Source of the DNA: Desulfovibrio intestinalis
Lineage (GTDB): Bacteria; Desulfobacterota; Desulfovibrionia; Desulfovibrionales; Desulfovibrionaceae
DNA length: 64,000 nt
Assembly: GCF_014202345.1 (NCBI RefSeq)
Contig: NZ_JACHGO010000001.1
Location: 310,001 to 374,000, forward strand
Reading direction: 5' to 3'
Each line of letters starts with the position of its first letter. The first letter of the stretch is position 1. The notes beneath the pieces are model-generated. The model saw only the letters and a list, made by a program, of their open reading frames with translations, did no database searches and was not told the DNA's origin. The position numbers and the translations under genes were made by a program. Positions 53,741 through 62,341 of the stretch are shown here, in pieces.

Positions 53741-55018
53741 ATGAAGGTTTTTCGTGCGTTGGGGCTGGCGCTGGCGCTGGTTATTTGCTGTTCGGCCAAT
53801 ATCCGGGCCGAAGGCTTTGCTCTTAATGAATGGAGCGCCCGTGGTGTGGCTCTTTCCGGCGGCATGATAGGGCGTGCCGACGATGTTTCCACCCTGGCCT
53901 ACAATGCGGCGGGTATAACCCAGGTGCCCGGCACACACGTTATGGGTGGACTGGCCTTCATTGCGCCCATGGGTACAATCGTAGCCGATATGGACAAGGG
54001 CACAAAGTACACTTCCACCAAGCCTGATGTCTGGATGGCTCCGCATGGTTTTGTCAGCCATCAGCTGAATGACAGGGTCTGGCTTGGATTTGCTTCCTTC
54101 AGCCGCTTTGGCCTGGGCAATTCCTTCGACAGTCAGTGGGTCGGTAAATACAATATGTATGACATCGGCCTGCAAACCATATCCTTTGTTCCCACCCTGG
54201 CCTACAAGGTCAACGATACGCTTTCCCTGTCCGTAGGGGTTGAGGCCATGTATGCCCATGTGTACAGGGGCAACAAGATTCCCACAGTAACGGCCGCTTC
54301 TTATCCGAACCCCTTTGACAACGACCTGCAGCTGGAAGGCAGCGGCTGGGGCGTAGGCGCGCACCTCGGCATGCATATGCGCTTCAATGATCAGTGGTCT
54401 ATGGGCTTGTCGTACAAGAGTCAGGTTACGCTTAATCTTTATGGAGACGTGGATTTCGGCTATGAAGGTAACAACCTCATAGCCAAATCGAGAAATCTGC
54501 CTGAAGCGCGTGATCGCAGCGCCAACGCCACGTTGCAGCTGCCTGACTCCATCGCCTGGGGGCTTGCCTATAAGCCTTTGGACAATCTGAGCTTTGAAGT
54601 TGGCACGGTCTTTACCCGCTGGTCCACCTACAACGCCCTGAATATCAACATGGGCGACGACTATTCCTCGGTCAACAACAAGGAATGGCGTGACGGCTGG
54701 AATTTCAACGGCAGCGTTGAGTACAAGCCCCTGGACTGGTGGACCTTGCGCGCTGGCGTTGCCTATGAAACCCCGGTCGTTAACGAGAGCTACAGTGACT
54801 ATATGATGCCCACCAATGGCCGCACCATTATGAGCCTTGGCACTGGCTTTGCCTGGGAAAACTGGACCCTTGATCTGGCCTATGCCCACCTGTGGATCAA
54901 CCCTGTGGACTATGACAATACTGAATCATCCGGCATTAAGTCAGCGGGGATCAAGGGCGGCCATTCGGAGAACGTGCAGGCCAATATCTACATGTTCTCA
55001 GTGGGATATACGTTCTAA
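53741..55018 (+). CDS. FadL/OmpP1-family outer-membrane transporter
   Basis: A 425-residue protein with a signal peptide (about 1-23, LGLALALVICCSANIRAEG) and the family hallmark N-terminus of the mature chain, EGFALNEWSARGVALSGG, followed by NAAGI. The C-terminus ends in Phe after alternating hydrophobic beta strands (NIYMFSVGYTF). FadL-type barrels move long-chain fatty acids or other hydrophobic compounds across the outer membrane. GGAGGAAGG precedes the ATG. It is monocistronic with its own terminator. Confidence 0.9.
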   Translation: MKVFRALGLALALVICCSANIRAEGFALNEWSARGVALSGGMIGRADDVSTLAYNAAGITQVPGTHVMGGLAFIAPMGTIVADMDKGTKYTSTKPDVWMAPHGFVSHQLNDRVWLGFASFSRFGLGNSFDSQWVGKYNMYDIGLQTISFVPTLAYKVNDTLSLSVGVEAMYAHVYRGNKIPTVTAASYPNPFDNDLQLEGSGWGVGAHLGMHMRFNDQWSMGLSYKSQVTLNLYGDVDFGYEGNNLIAKSRNLPEARDRSANATLQLPDSIAWGLAYKPLDNLSFEVGTVFTRWSTYNALNINMGDDYSSVNNKEWRDGWNFNGSVEYKPLDWWTLRAGVAYETPVVNESYSDYMMPTNGRTIMSLGTGFAWENWTLDLAYAHLWINPVDYDNTESSGIKSAGIKGGHSENVQANIYMFSVGYTF

Positions 55019-55079
55019 TACCGTCTCTTCTCGATCCTTTGAGCGGCCCTGCAAGGCCGATCAGATTGATAAAAATATT

Positions 55080-55115
55080 CCCCGGTTCTGGCATTGCCAG
55101 GCCGGGGTTTTCTTT
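55080..55115 (+). terminator. Terminator of the FadL-type gene
   Basis: A nested stem CCCCGG ... CTGGC/GCCAG ... CCGGGG followed by TTTTCTTTT. Confidence 0.85.
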
Positions 55116-55529
55116 TATGGGGCTTTACTCACTTGCCAGAACTGTGTGACACTAAGAGTAACTGGGAAGAGCAGGTTGGCTGCAAATGCTCCCAGATTTT
55201 GAACCGGACAAACAGGAACTGCCTGATGAAGCAGATAGTCGGGGGGGCAGCATGTTTGTGTGCTTCAACCGTGCTTTATTGATCTTGAACAGACAGGCTG
55301 TCATTTTTTTATGGCCCACTGACTAACGCAATTTCATCCGCTACATTGTCCACGGTTTCATGTGTTTGGCGCATGTCTGACCTGTTTTGCCAGTCTGGTT
55401 TTTTGCAATATATTTAACGTTGAAAAAGCCCAACTGCTCTAACTGCGCAAAGCGGGCATTACAGTTTTTAACTGCTGGCTGGCCGTTGGCAGCTGTGTGC
55501 AAGCAGAAAACACAAAGGATGATTTTATC
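55116..55529. other. About 410-bp upstream region of roo
   Basis: It has no credible gene. It is moderately AT-rich towards the roo end, with TTGAAA at about 55419 and later T/A-rich blocks, but I cannot fix a promoter. Confidence 0.4.
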
Positions 55530-56717
55530 ATGAAAAAGCATGTAAAGTCGAATGTTAGCTGGGTTGGTTACATAGATTGGGAATTGCAGCAGTTTCACGG
55601 AGACGAATATTCTATCATCAATGGCTCAAGCCAAAATGCGTATCTGATTGAAGAAGAAAAAACCGTGCTCATTGATACGGTGTGGGCTCCACACCGCTTT
55701 GAGTTTATTGAAAACCTCAAGTCAGAAATTGATCTGGAAAAGTTAGATTATGTGGTGGCCAACCACGGTGAAATAGACCATTCAGGGGCGCTGACCGAAC
55801 TAATGAAGGAACGCCCTGATTTGCCCATTTACTGCACCGCCAATGCAGTCAAAAGCCTTGAAGGGCAGTATGGAAAACACGGCTGGAATTTCAACGTTGT
55901 AAAAACTGGCGATTCCCTTGATATAGGCAATGGCAAAAAGCTCGTGTTTGTCGAAATGCGGATGTTGCACTGGCCCGACAGCATGGCCACATACCTTACT
56001 GCCGATAACCTTCTTTTCTCCAACGACGCCTTTGGACAGCACTTTGCCGTTGAAGGTCTTTTTAACGACAAAGCCAATCAATGTTTGCTTGAGAAAGAGG
56101 CGATGAAATACTATGCGAATATTCTGAATCCTTTTTCTCCCTTTGTAAGCAAAAAAATTGAAGAAATTGTAAAACTGAACATTCCTATCGACATGATTGC
56201 CCCCAGCCACGGTGTCATATGGCGCGACAATCCGCTGCAAATTGTTGAAAAGTACGCGCAATGGGCACAAGAATATCAGGAAGACCAGCTCACCATAGTC
56301 TATGACACCATGTGGGAAGGTACGACAAGAATCGCTCACGCCATTGCAGAGCAGGCGGGTAGAGTCAGCCCGGATACCGAGGTCAAGGTTTTCAATATTT
56401 CCAAAACTGACAAAAATGAAATCATGACTGAAGTATTTAAATCCCGTGCCATCGCTGTGGGCTCCCCAACGGTCAGCAGCACCATCTTGTCCAGCGTGGC
56501 AGGCTGGCTGCACTTTTTGAGCTCTTTGAAGTTTAAAAATAAAAAAGCCGCCGTGTTTGGTTGTTACGGCTGGAGCGGCGAGGGGAACAAAGTGCTGACT
56601 GAAGAGCTTAACAAGGCGGGATTCCACGTTGTTGAAGAAAGCATACGTTCACAATGGAACCCGGAAAAAGACGATCTTGATAAAAGCGAAGCCATAGCAA
56701 AAGCATTACTGACATAG
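55530..56717 (+). CDS. roo: Flavodiiron protein, rubredoxin:oxygen oxidoreductase
   Basis: A 395-residue A-type flavoprotein that reduces O2 to water (and may reduce NO) with electrons from rubredoxin. The N-terminal MBL-like domain carries every diiron ligand: His79, Glu81, Asp83, His84 (NHGEIDHSG), His147 (MLHWPDSM), Asp166 (NDAFGQH) and His227 (PSHGVIW). The C-terminal flavodoxin domain (about 255-395) has YDTMWEGT for FMN and GCYGWSGEG. The numbering agrees nearly residue for residue with D. gigas Roo. No rubredoxin gene is adjacent. Confidence 0.93.
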   Translation: MKKHVKSNVSWVGYIDWELQQFHGDEYSIINGSSQNAYLIEEEKTVLIDTVWAPHRFEFIENLKSEIDLEKLDYVVANHGEIDHSGALTELMKERPDLPIYCTANAVKSLEGQYGKHGWNFNVVKTGDSLDIGNGKKLVFVEMRMLHWPDSMATYLTADNLLFSNDAFGQHFAVEGLFNDKANQCLLEKEAMKYYANILNPFSPFVSKKIEEIVKLNIPIDMIAPSHGVIWRDNPLQIVEKYAQWAQEYQEDQLTIVYDTMWEGTTRIAHAIAEQAGRVSPDTEVKVFNISKTDKNEIMTEVFKSRAIAVGSPTVSSTILSSVAGWLHFLSSLKFKNKKAAVFGCYGWSGEGNKVLTEELNKAGFHVVEESIRSQWNPEKDDLDKSEAIAKALLT

Positions 56718-57230
56718 ACAATTGTGCCTGAGCTTTTGGGGTTAGAAATTGCTCTGGCGCTCAGTATTGCCGTTTTGCATTCTGTTCTGTCAGCATGTTC
56801 CTGGGCTGTGATGCAGGTATATGGTCGCTTGCAGCGCCTTACGTCACCCTGCCAACTATATTTGCAGGCATATGCACAGCCACAGGGTACAGGCGCATGG
56901 TTGGCACAGCTAGCCGAGTGATTAGCCTTCAGTGGCATATACCTGCCACAATTCAAGGCAGCGTCCGCAAAAGAAAAGCGTGAACATGTGGGAATGGTTT
57001 AAGGCCAAGACATTCTGCGCCGGATATGCACATATCCGGCGCATATTCATGGCGGTAGGCCTGCTTAGAGGCACCGCCGGGGCTTGGCTGTCACGTTCAG
57101 GAGGCCGGAGTTTTCAACAGTGAAAAGGTCAGGGACGCACCAATATTTTGATATGCTGGTCCTTATTGTTGATAAGCTCCAGAAAACCGCCCTCAAGAAT
57201 GTCTTTGAGTTCAATTTTTGAGGAAGAAAT
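56718..57230. other. 513-bp region without an intact gene
   Basis: Short open frames lack ribosome-binding sites and product similarity. It holds the long palindrome at 57016-57043 and, at its right end, possible upstream remains of the decayed radical-SAM gene. Confidence 0.45.
57016..57043. repeat. 13-bp perfect palindrome with 2-bp centre
   Basis: TGCGCCGGATATG, CA, CATATCCGGCGCA. The centre is too tight for a standard hairpin loop, and no T tract follows. It could be an extended protein-binding site or a REP-like unit. Confidence 0.6.
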
Positions 57231-57639
57231 GTGCCGCGCATGCAGTGTGTGCATGATATAGGCTGCAGTACACATTTGCTTTCATTTTTCCCCGAAGGGG
57301 GCCTCCACTGGCAGACAGTCTGCCCCCGTCCATTGACCAATACCGCCGCATCCAATTGGCGCGCTGGCTTATCGATCACAATTATGCCCGGGCAGAAGGT
57401 TTCACCTACAACCAGCGGCGGGCCATCATCGGGTATGATTTGCCAAAGGATGCGCTGGAGCGCGTCATTAACACTGGCGAGCGCTTCCGTACCTGCGGCT
57501 GCACAGGCCTGACGGCGAGGTGGCCTGCAATCGCCCTTACGCCAATTCGCGGCCCGGACCGGGCATACGAAACTATCCTTTCAAGCCCGAAGAGGCGGAT
57601 GTGCGCCATATTCGCCTGCAACTGGGTTTGCCTTTGTAA
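57231..57639 (+). pseudogene. Decayed radical-SAM-type gene, C-terminal part
   Basis: Three plus-strand frames carry consecutive pieces of one protein: HDIGCSTHLLSFFPEGG, then PPSIDQYRRIQLARWLIDHN up to GERFRTCGCTG, then VACNRPYANSRPGP and IRNYPFKPEE to a stop. The order and motifs resemble the C-terminal half of a radical-SAM protein of the biotin-synthase-like type. One-base shifts lie near 57300-57312 and near 57508. The N-terminal CxxxCxxC part is missing. The family assignment is from memory of motifs and is moderate. Confidence 0.5.
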
Positions 57640-57656
57640 ACTTGCGCTTGAGGCGC

Positions 57657-57815
57657 ATGGCCTTTTCGCAACCTGCGGATCCGGGGCGGGAACGGGCAGG
57701 CTTTCTGTCCCGGATCCGTTGGATACCGTGCCGCATTGAGTGCGACGGCACGGGGCCGTGCTGGTTGCTCCGCCAGCGCGGCCTGTTCTTTGACGCCGAA
57801 GCGGTAGAGGAGTAG
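57657..57815 (+). CDS. Possible small 52-residue protein
   Basis: The product has a GRERAGFLSRIRWIPCRIE segment and ends in GPCWLLRQRGLFFDAEA. GAGG lies 3 bases before the ATG, and the stop is 9 bp before the SGNH hydrolase gene, so the two may be cotranscribed. Its composition looks natural (Arg/Cys/Trp-rich) but no family is recognised. Confidence 0.4.
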   Translation: MAFSQPADPGRERAGFLSRIRWIPCRIECDGTGPCWLLRQRGLFFDAEAVEE

Positions 57816-57824
57816 AAAACGGGC

Positions 57825-58421
57825 ATGACTTTGATCTGTTTAGGCGACAGCCTCACATATGGCTACGGCATTCCCCGTCCCCGCGTCTGGCCCTCCTTGC
57901 TGGCCGGAGCTACAGGCCTGCGGGTGTATAACTGGGGCATCAACGGCGATACCACTGGCGGCATGCTGGCCCGTTTTCAGGCCCACGGGGCCGCTAGAGA
58001 CGCTCATGCGGCCATTCTTATGGGCGGTTTCAATGATCTGGCTTTGGGGGCGGAACTTGGTGTGGTAAAAGCCAATATATTCGCTCTGGTGCAGCAGTGC
58101 TTCAACGCCCGCATCAAGCCCTTGCTCGGCATTCCCATCCCTGTGCGCCACCCCATCACCTTTCCGCTGCTTGCCAGTATGGATGTGGCGCGGGCTTGCG
58201 CCGCCTATGAAGATTTGCGGCTCTGGCTGCGCAGCCTGGCCGAAGACTTTTCTTTGCTAAAGGTAGATTTTTACCGCTGTTTTGAAGAGATTTCGGCCTC
58301 GGCAATGCAGGGCGGAGACAGAGCAACCTTTGATGCCTTGTATACTGACGGCTTGCACGCCAGCGAAGCCGGGCACGTTCTTATGGCGCAGGAAGCCGCG
58401 CGGGTGATACGCGGAGTCTGA
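57825..58421 (+). CDS. SGNH/GDSL-family hydrolase
   Basis: A 198-residue single-domain esterase/lipase-like protein. Block I GDSLTYGYG (Ser9), block II Gly in NWGINGDTTGG, block III GGFNDLALG (Asn), and block V DGLH (Asp/His) form the complete catalytic set. It lacks a signal peptide, unlike TesA, so it should act in the cytoplasm. Substrates of this group include acyl esters and lysophospholipids; the exact one is unknown. Confidence 0.88.
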   Translation: MTLICLGDSLTYGYGIPRPRVWPSLLAGATGLRVYNWGINGDTTGGMLARFQAHGAARDAHAAILMGGFNDLALGAELGVVKANIFALVQQCFNARIKPLLGIPIPVRHPITFPLLASMDVARACAAYEDLRLWLRSLAEDFSLLKVDFYRCFEEISASAMQGGDRATFDALYTDGLHASEAGHVLMAQEAARVIRGV

Positions 58422-58478
58422 TTTCCCTGATTCCAGGTATTGTTACCCTCGGGGCGAGCTTTCTACCTTGCTGGCTTC

Positions 58479-58517
58479 TTAGAGCATTTAAACTTTTTCT
58501 AAGTGAACATGCTCTAA
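58479..58517 (+). terminator. Inverted repeat after the SGNH gene
   Basis: A 9-bp TTAGAGCAT/ATGCTCTAA stem with a 21-base loop; possibly a weak terminator. Confidence 0.4.
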
Positions 58518-58706
58518 CCTTGAAGCTGCTTTTTCTTTGTAAGCGAAATTAGAATGCCTCGTTTCTCTGCTTTTCTCCATTTATTCCAAATACTCATATC
58601 TTCGCCGCATTGATGTTTTTTGAGCCGCAGTAGGGCGGCACGAAAAAGCTTTCGTTTTGTCATACGCTGGTCAGATACAGCAGTCAGTATTGCGGTGGAG
58701 GTCAGT

Positions 58707-58895
58707 ATGACAAACGATACCCTTCCATTCTGCAAGCTTGTTGAGCGGCAGTTGTCTGTAAAAGTGCGGCAGGGGTTTTGGGATATGCTTCTGGTGGCTC
58801 TGCCTGATCCTTTTAAGAAACTTGGCCATATGGCGGTAAGTCTGGAGCGTGCGCGTCAAAAATCGGGTCGAAGCCGCGCTTTTTCCGCAAAATAG
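58707..58895 (+). CDS. Small 62-residue protein of unknown function
   Basis: A strong Shine-Dalgarno (GGAGG at 5 bases) precedes the ATG, and a plus-strand terminator with a good T tract lies 67 bp after the stop, so a translated transcript is plausible. The product has an amphipathic helix-rich centre (FWDMLLVALPDPFKKLGHMA) and a basic tail. No family is recognised. Confidence 0.5.
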   Translation: MTNDTLPFCKLVERQLSVKVRQGFWDMLLVALPDPFKKLGHMAVSLERARQKSGRSRAFSAK

Positions 58896-58962
58896 GGAAA
58901 ACCGCAGATACGAACCCCGTGTTTCCCGTATGTATTGCAGGCTGGGTGCAAAAGACATGAAG

Positions 58963-59000
58963 ACAGGTCTTACTGTGCGTGTAAGTCCTGTTTCTTTTTA
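58963..59000 (+). terminator. Terminator downstream of the small gene
   Basis: ACAGGTCTTAC/GTAAGTCCTGT stem with one T-T mismatch, followed by TTCTTTTTA on the plus strand. It may also stop the minus-strand activator transcript. Confidence 0.7.
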
Positions 59001-59026
59001 TTGGGGCCAGAAAACTTGCGGATAAT

Positions 59027-60421
59027 CTATTTTGACAGGTTGTGGCACTTAATTTTCCTCTGAAATGTTCTCAAATTAAGCCCAAGAAGCTTGGCTGCCT
59101 CACCCTGTCGCCAGCGGCATTTTTCCATAGCCTGCACGATCAGTCTGTACTCGAAAGCCCTGACGGATTCTTCCAGAGGTGTGTCGGTATCTGAAAAAAA
59201 CGCCTCGCAGTCGTCGCAATCAAAACCCTCGATAGACGCGTCACCGAACATGAAAAAGCGTTCAAGAAAGTTGTGCATCTCGCGGATATTGCCTGGCCAT
59301 GAGTGCTGTTCCATAGCCGCGCGCACGTGTTGAGGCACCTGCCCCGCAGTGTCGTTAGCGTTCAAGTATGCCTCAATGAGCAGATCAAGGTCGCCGCACC
59401 TTTCACGCAACGGCGGAACTTTTACCATTAATACATTAATTCTATAGAAAAAATCTGACCGCATGGTTTTATTTTTTACCATGCTGGGCAGATTTTGATG
59501 GGTCGCAGCGATAAGGCGGAATGTGGATCGCTGGGGGGTATTGCTGCCAACGGGTGTAAATTGTTTGCTTTCAAGGGTGCGCAAAAGTTTGACCTGAAGG
59601 TGCAAAGGCAATTCGCCAATTTCATCAAGAAAAAGTGTGCCTTCATGAGCAGCCTTGATGAAGCCGTCTCTGTTGCCAACAGCCCCGGTGAACGCCCCGC
59701 GCACATGACCAAAAAATTCGCTCTCGATGAGTTGCTCGGGGATGGCACCGCAGTTTACAGGCACAAAAGCTCCCTTGCGCCCGCTCAGTTCGTGAATGGT
59801 CTGGGCGCAAAGTTCTTTTCCTGTGCCGGTTTCACCCAAGATAAGCACATTACTGCTGCTTTGAGCCGCTTTTTCTATTTGCGAATACAGGGTTTGCATG
59901 GGGGCGCTGGTGCCTACCATCAAGCCAAAGCCATTGGCTGTGCGACAGGAAAGAACTGATATGCTACTTTCTTCTTTAATCGAGTTTTCGATGGCCTTGT
60001 ATTCGCTGAGGTCCATCATAATGCCCTCAAGAAACAGCAGTTCCCCAGATTCTCCGCAGACAACTTCACCCTGTTCCCATATCCATTTTATGGTCCCGCA
60101 GGGAAGCCGCATGCGGTACACCATCTGGTAAGGACGATCCTCCACAAAGCTTGTATAGATTTTTCCCCTTACCGCATCACGGTCTTCAGGCAGAATCAGT
60201 GAATCCACAAGGTTCGTGCCATGGTCCAGTGTGTCCGGCGTGACATCAATCAGTTTGTACATGCCATCACTGACAAACTTCAGGCAAACTCCATAATCTT
60301 TAGAAAAAGCGTGTTTCCTTTCAGATATTTCAGAACGAAACACTGCGCCAGGAAGAAGATTGAGCAATCGTGTATAGCTGTTGCGCATTTCTACCTGTGA
60401 GAGATCTGTATTTTTTTGCAT
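59027..60421 (-). CDS. PAS-containing sigma-54-dependent transcriptional activator
   Basis: A 464-residue enhancer-binding protein. A PAS sensor domain (about 20-150, with LLPGAVFRSE and the PAC-like YRMRLPCGTIKWIWEQG) is followed by the AAA+ domain (Walker A GETGTGKE, sigma-54 contact loop GAFTGA, Walker B LFLDEIGELP) and a Fis-type helix-turn-helix (QGEAAKLLGLNLRTFQRKIK). It lacks a response-regulator receiver. The divergent neighbour has a sigma-54 promoter. The start is uncertain: ATG 60421 leaves the inverted repeat at 60451 outside the gene, but ATG 60475 is possible. Confidence 0.92.
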   Translation of the reverse strand: MQKNTDLSQVEMRNSYTRLLNLLPGAVFRSEISERKHAFSKDYGVCLKFVSDGMYKLIDVTPDTLDHGTNLVDSLILPEDRDAVRGKIYTSFVEDRPYQMVYRMRLPCGTIKWIWEQGEVVCGESGELLFLEGIMMDLSEYKAIENSIKEESSISVLSCRTANGFGLMVGTSAPMQTLYSQIEKAAQSSSNVLILGETGTGKELCAQTIHELSGRKGAFVPVNCGAIPEQLIESEFFGHVRGAFTGAVGNRDGFIKAAHEGTLFLDEIGELPLHLQVKLLRTLESKQFTPVGSNTPQRSTFRLIAATHQNLPSMVKNKTMRSDFFYRINVLMVKVPPLRERCGDLDLLIEAYLNANDTAGQVPQHVRAAMEQHSWPGNIREMHNFLERFFMFGDASIEGFDCDDCEAFFSDTDTPLEESVRAFEYRLIVQAMEKCRWRQGEAAKLLGLNLRTFQRKIKCHNLSK

Positions 60422-60450
60422 ATGTAATACCCATGAAATTTTTTTCATTG

Positions 60451-60463
60451 TCGTAAAAAACGA
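60451..60463. promoter_or_regulatory. Candidate upstream activator site
   Basis: TCGT-AAAAA-ACGA inverted repeat about 75 bp upstream of the -24 element, a normal distance for an enhancer of the adjacent sigma-54 activator. Confidence 0.35.
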
Positions 60464-60536
60464 TAGTTTTGTCATCTGGCGAAGTAAATAACTTTTGATT
60501 TGTTTATTACTTATTAGAATATTTGAATATAAAATT

Positions 60537-60554
60537 TAGGCACAGCTTTTGCTC
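60537..60554 (+). promoter_or_regulatory. Sigma-54 promoter of the sulfatase-like gene
   Basis: TAGGCACAGCTTTTGCTC: the -24 GG and -12 GC are exactly 10 bases apart and the flanks GGCAC and TTGCT match consensus. It lies about 80 bp before the start codon and faces away from the activator gene. Confidence 0.85.
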
Positions 60555-60631
60555 ATATTGAGTGCACTCCATCAGTAGTGAAGCGTTTTTGCTTGAGTAT
60601 TTTAACATATTTATAATGTGAGGCGCATTGT

Positions 60632-62200
60632 ATGCCAAAGAATGTCATCGTCATCATGTTCGACAGCCTGCAGTACAATTATCTTGGCTGCTACGGCAAT
60701 GAATGGATAAAAACACCCAATATGGACAGGCTCGCGAGAGAAGGCGTGCTTTTTGAAAACTGCTACACCGAAGGCTTGCCCACCGTGCCTTGCCGCCGGG
60801 CGATGCACACCGGGCGTTATACTTTGCAAAAAGCTGGCTGGGTCGCACTTTCTGAAGAAGATACCACCATCGCCGATCTTTGTTGGGGGCGGCCCATCCA
60901 GACTGGCCTTGTGTTTGACTGTCCCAACTACCGCTTGCCCAAGTTTGGCTATACCCGTGGTTTCGACAAGGTCTGGTATACCCGCGGGCAGGAAGCCGAT
61001 AATTTTTACGAGTATGATCCGCTAATCAATCTCTCCATTGACGACTACGTTGAAGAAGCGTGCGCCAAGGCCTATGCGGAAAAAATGGGTGAAGCGGCGC
61101 TTGCCGGCAACCTCACGGAACTGGGAATTTTTCTTCGTCAGCGCCAGTACTGGCGCAGCAAGGAAGATCACTTTGTCGCGCGTACTGTCGATGCTGCCAT
61201 CGACTATCTGGGCGGCGTTGACCGCAACAAGTCTTTTTTCCTCTGGGTAGATTCCTTCGATCCGCATGAGCCGTGGTATCCGCCTTCCGTTACGGAAGGC
61301 CGCCCCTGCCCGTACGACCCGGACTACAAGGGTAAGCCGCAACCGTATCCTTGTGAAGGCCCAGTGGACGGAGTGTTCACAGAAGAGCAGTTGCACCACA
61401 TCCGCATGCTTTATGCTGAAACCATCACCCTGTGTGACGAATATCTTGGCAAGTTGATGGACACCGTGAAGGCTATGGGCCTGGAAGAAAACACCCTGTT
61501 CATGATGGTTTCCGACCACGGCGAACACTTGGGCAATGGCGAGCACGGCCACGGGATCATGACCAAGGTTCGTCCCTGGCCTTATGAAGAGCTTGCTCAC
61601 ACCCCCATGCTGTTGCGTGCCCCTGGAATCAAGGCCGGGCAACGCATAAAGTCTTTTGTTCAGTCGTGCGACGTGGCGCCCACCGTGTGTGACTGGCTGG
61701 GCATAGGCATTCACCCGGATATGCAGGGGAAAAGCCTTTTGCCCCTGGTGCGGGGAGAGGTGGACAAGGTGCGCGACTTTGCCATCGCAGGCTACCACTC
61801 CTATTCGTGGGGGATGTTTACAGATGACTGGAGCTACATCCATTGGTTGCAGCCTGAAAACCGCGACAGCGATAAAATGGCTGCGGAATTTTATAGTGAG
61901 AGCATAGACAGTTCGCACATCACGGCAACGGGCGGCAAGGGGTATATGGAAGAATGGCGCAAGGGCTTCGGCGCTGATGACAGCGAAAAGCCCGCAGGCA
62001 CAGTGCTGTCCAGCCTGGACGGAGCCGATCAGTGGACTTGCTCGCCCAACAGCGTGGCGGAAGTGCCTGAAACAGACGAACTCTATGATAGAAGAAAAGA
62101 CCCCTTCCAACTCAAGAACGTGCTGGATAAGCACCCCGAAGTTGGCAAGGAGATGCTCCTGCGATTGAAAGAATTCATGGGCGAATTGATGACCTCTTAA
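60632..62200 (+). CDS. Alkaline-phosphatase-superfamily (sulfatase-like) hydrolase with Thr at the catalytic position
   Basis: A 522-residue cytoplasmic-looking protein (no signal peptide) with sulfatase-fold motifs: metal Asp in IVIMFDSLQ (Asp11), TGRY after the nucleophile loop, WVDSFDPHEPW, MMVSDHGEHLGNGEHGHG. The nucleophile loop reads TVPCR (51-55), where sulfatases have C-x-P-S-R; the formylglycine Cys position is Thr51, and the only Cys sits three residues later. A Thr nucleophile is normal in phosphatases and phosphodiesterases of the superfamily, so a phosphate, phosphonate or other ester may be the substrate. It is transcribed from a sigma-54 promoter. Confidence 0.85.
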   Translation: MPKNVIVIMFDSLQYNYLGCYGNEWIKTPNMDRLAREGVLFENCYTEGLPTVPCRRAMHTGRYTLQKAGWVALSEEDTTIADLCWGRPIQTGLVFDCPNYRLPKFGYTRGFDKVWYTRGQEADNFYEYDPLINLSIDDYVEEACAKAYAEKMGEAALAGNLTELGIFLRQRQYWRSKEDHFVARTVDAAIDYLGGVDRNKSFFLWVDSFDPHEPWYPPSVTEGRPCPYDPDYKGKPQPYPCEGPVDGVFTEEQLHHIRMLYAETITLCDEYLGKLMDTVKAMGLEENTLFMMVSDHGEHLGNGEHGHGIMTKVRPWPYEELAHTPMLLRAPGIKAGQRIKSFVQSCDVAPTVCDWLGIGIHPDMQGKSLLPLVRGEVDKVRDFAIAGYHSYSWGMFTDDWSYIHWLQPENRDSDKMAAEFYSESIDSSHITATGGKGYMEEWRKGFGADDSEKPAGTVLSSLDGADQWTCSPNSVAEVPETDELYDRRKDPFQLKNVLDKHPEVGKEMLLRLKEFMGELMTS

Positions 62201-62211
62201 CTGGCAGGCTT

Positions 62212-62252
62212 AGAAGGCCCAAGATTTTCGGTACGATTGTCTTGGGCCTTCT
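62212..62252 (+). terminator. Terminator or attenuator between the hydrolase and thioredoxin genes
   Basis: A perfect 13-bp stem AGAAGGCCCAAGA/TCTTGGGCCTTCT with a 15-base loop, then a modestly T-rich stretch. Read-through would lower, not abolish, thioredoxin expression. Confidence 0.65.
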
Positions 62253-62341
62253 GGTCTGATTTTGCCGAATACCGTTGTAAGTTTTCGGCAACGTCATCAG
62301 GTGCCGATAGTTTGATCTGATGCAGAAAAATGGAGATTGAT

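Noticed and set aside
53654-54889. 411-codon minus-strand frame opposite the FadL-type gene
   Set aside because: The plus strand encodes a signal peptide, the FadL hallmark N-terminus and a C-terminal Phe; the opposite frame has none of these features.
55480-55500. Possible sigma-54 promoter before roo (TTGGCAGCTGTGTGCA)
   Set aside because: The GG to GC distance is 9 bases instead of 10, and no activator gene is near.
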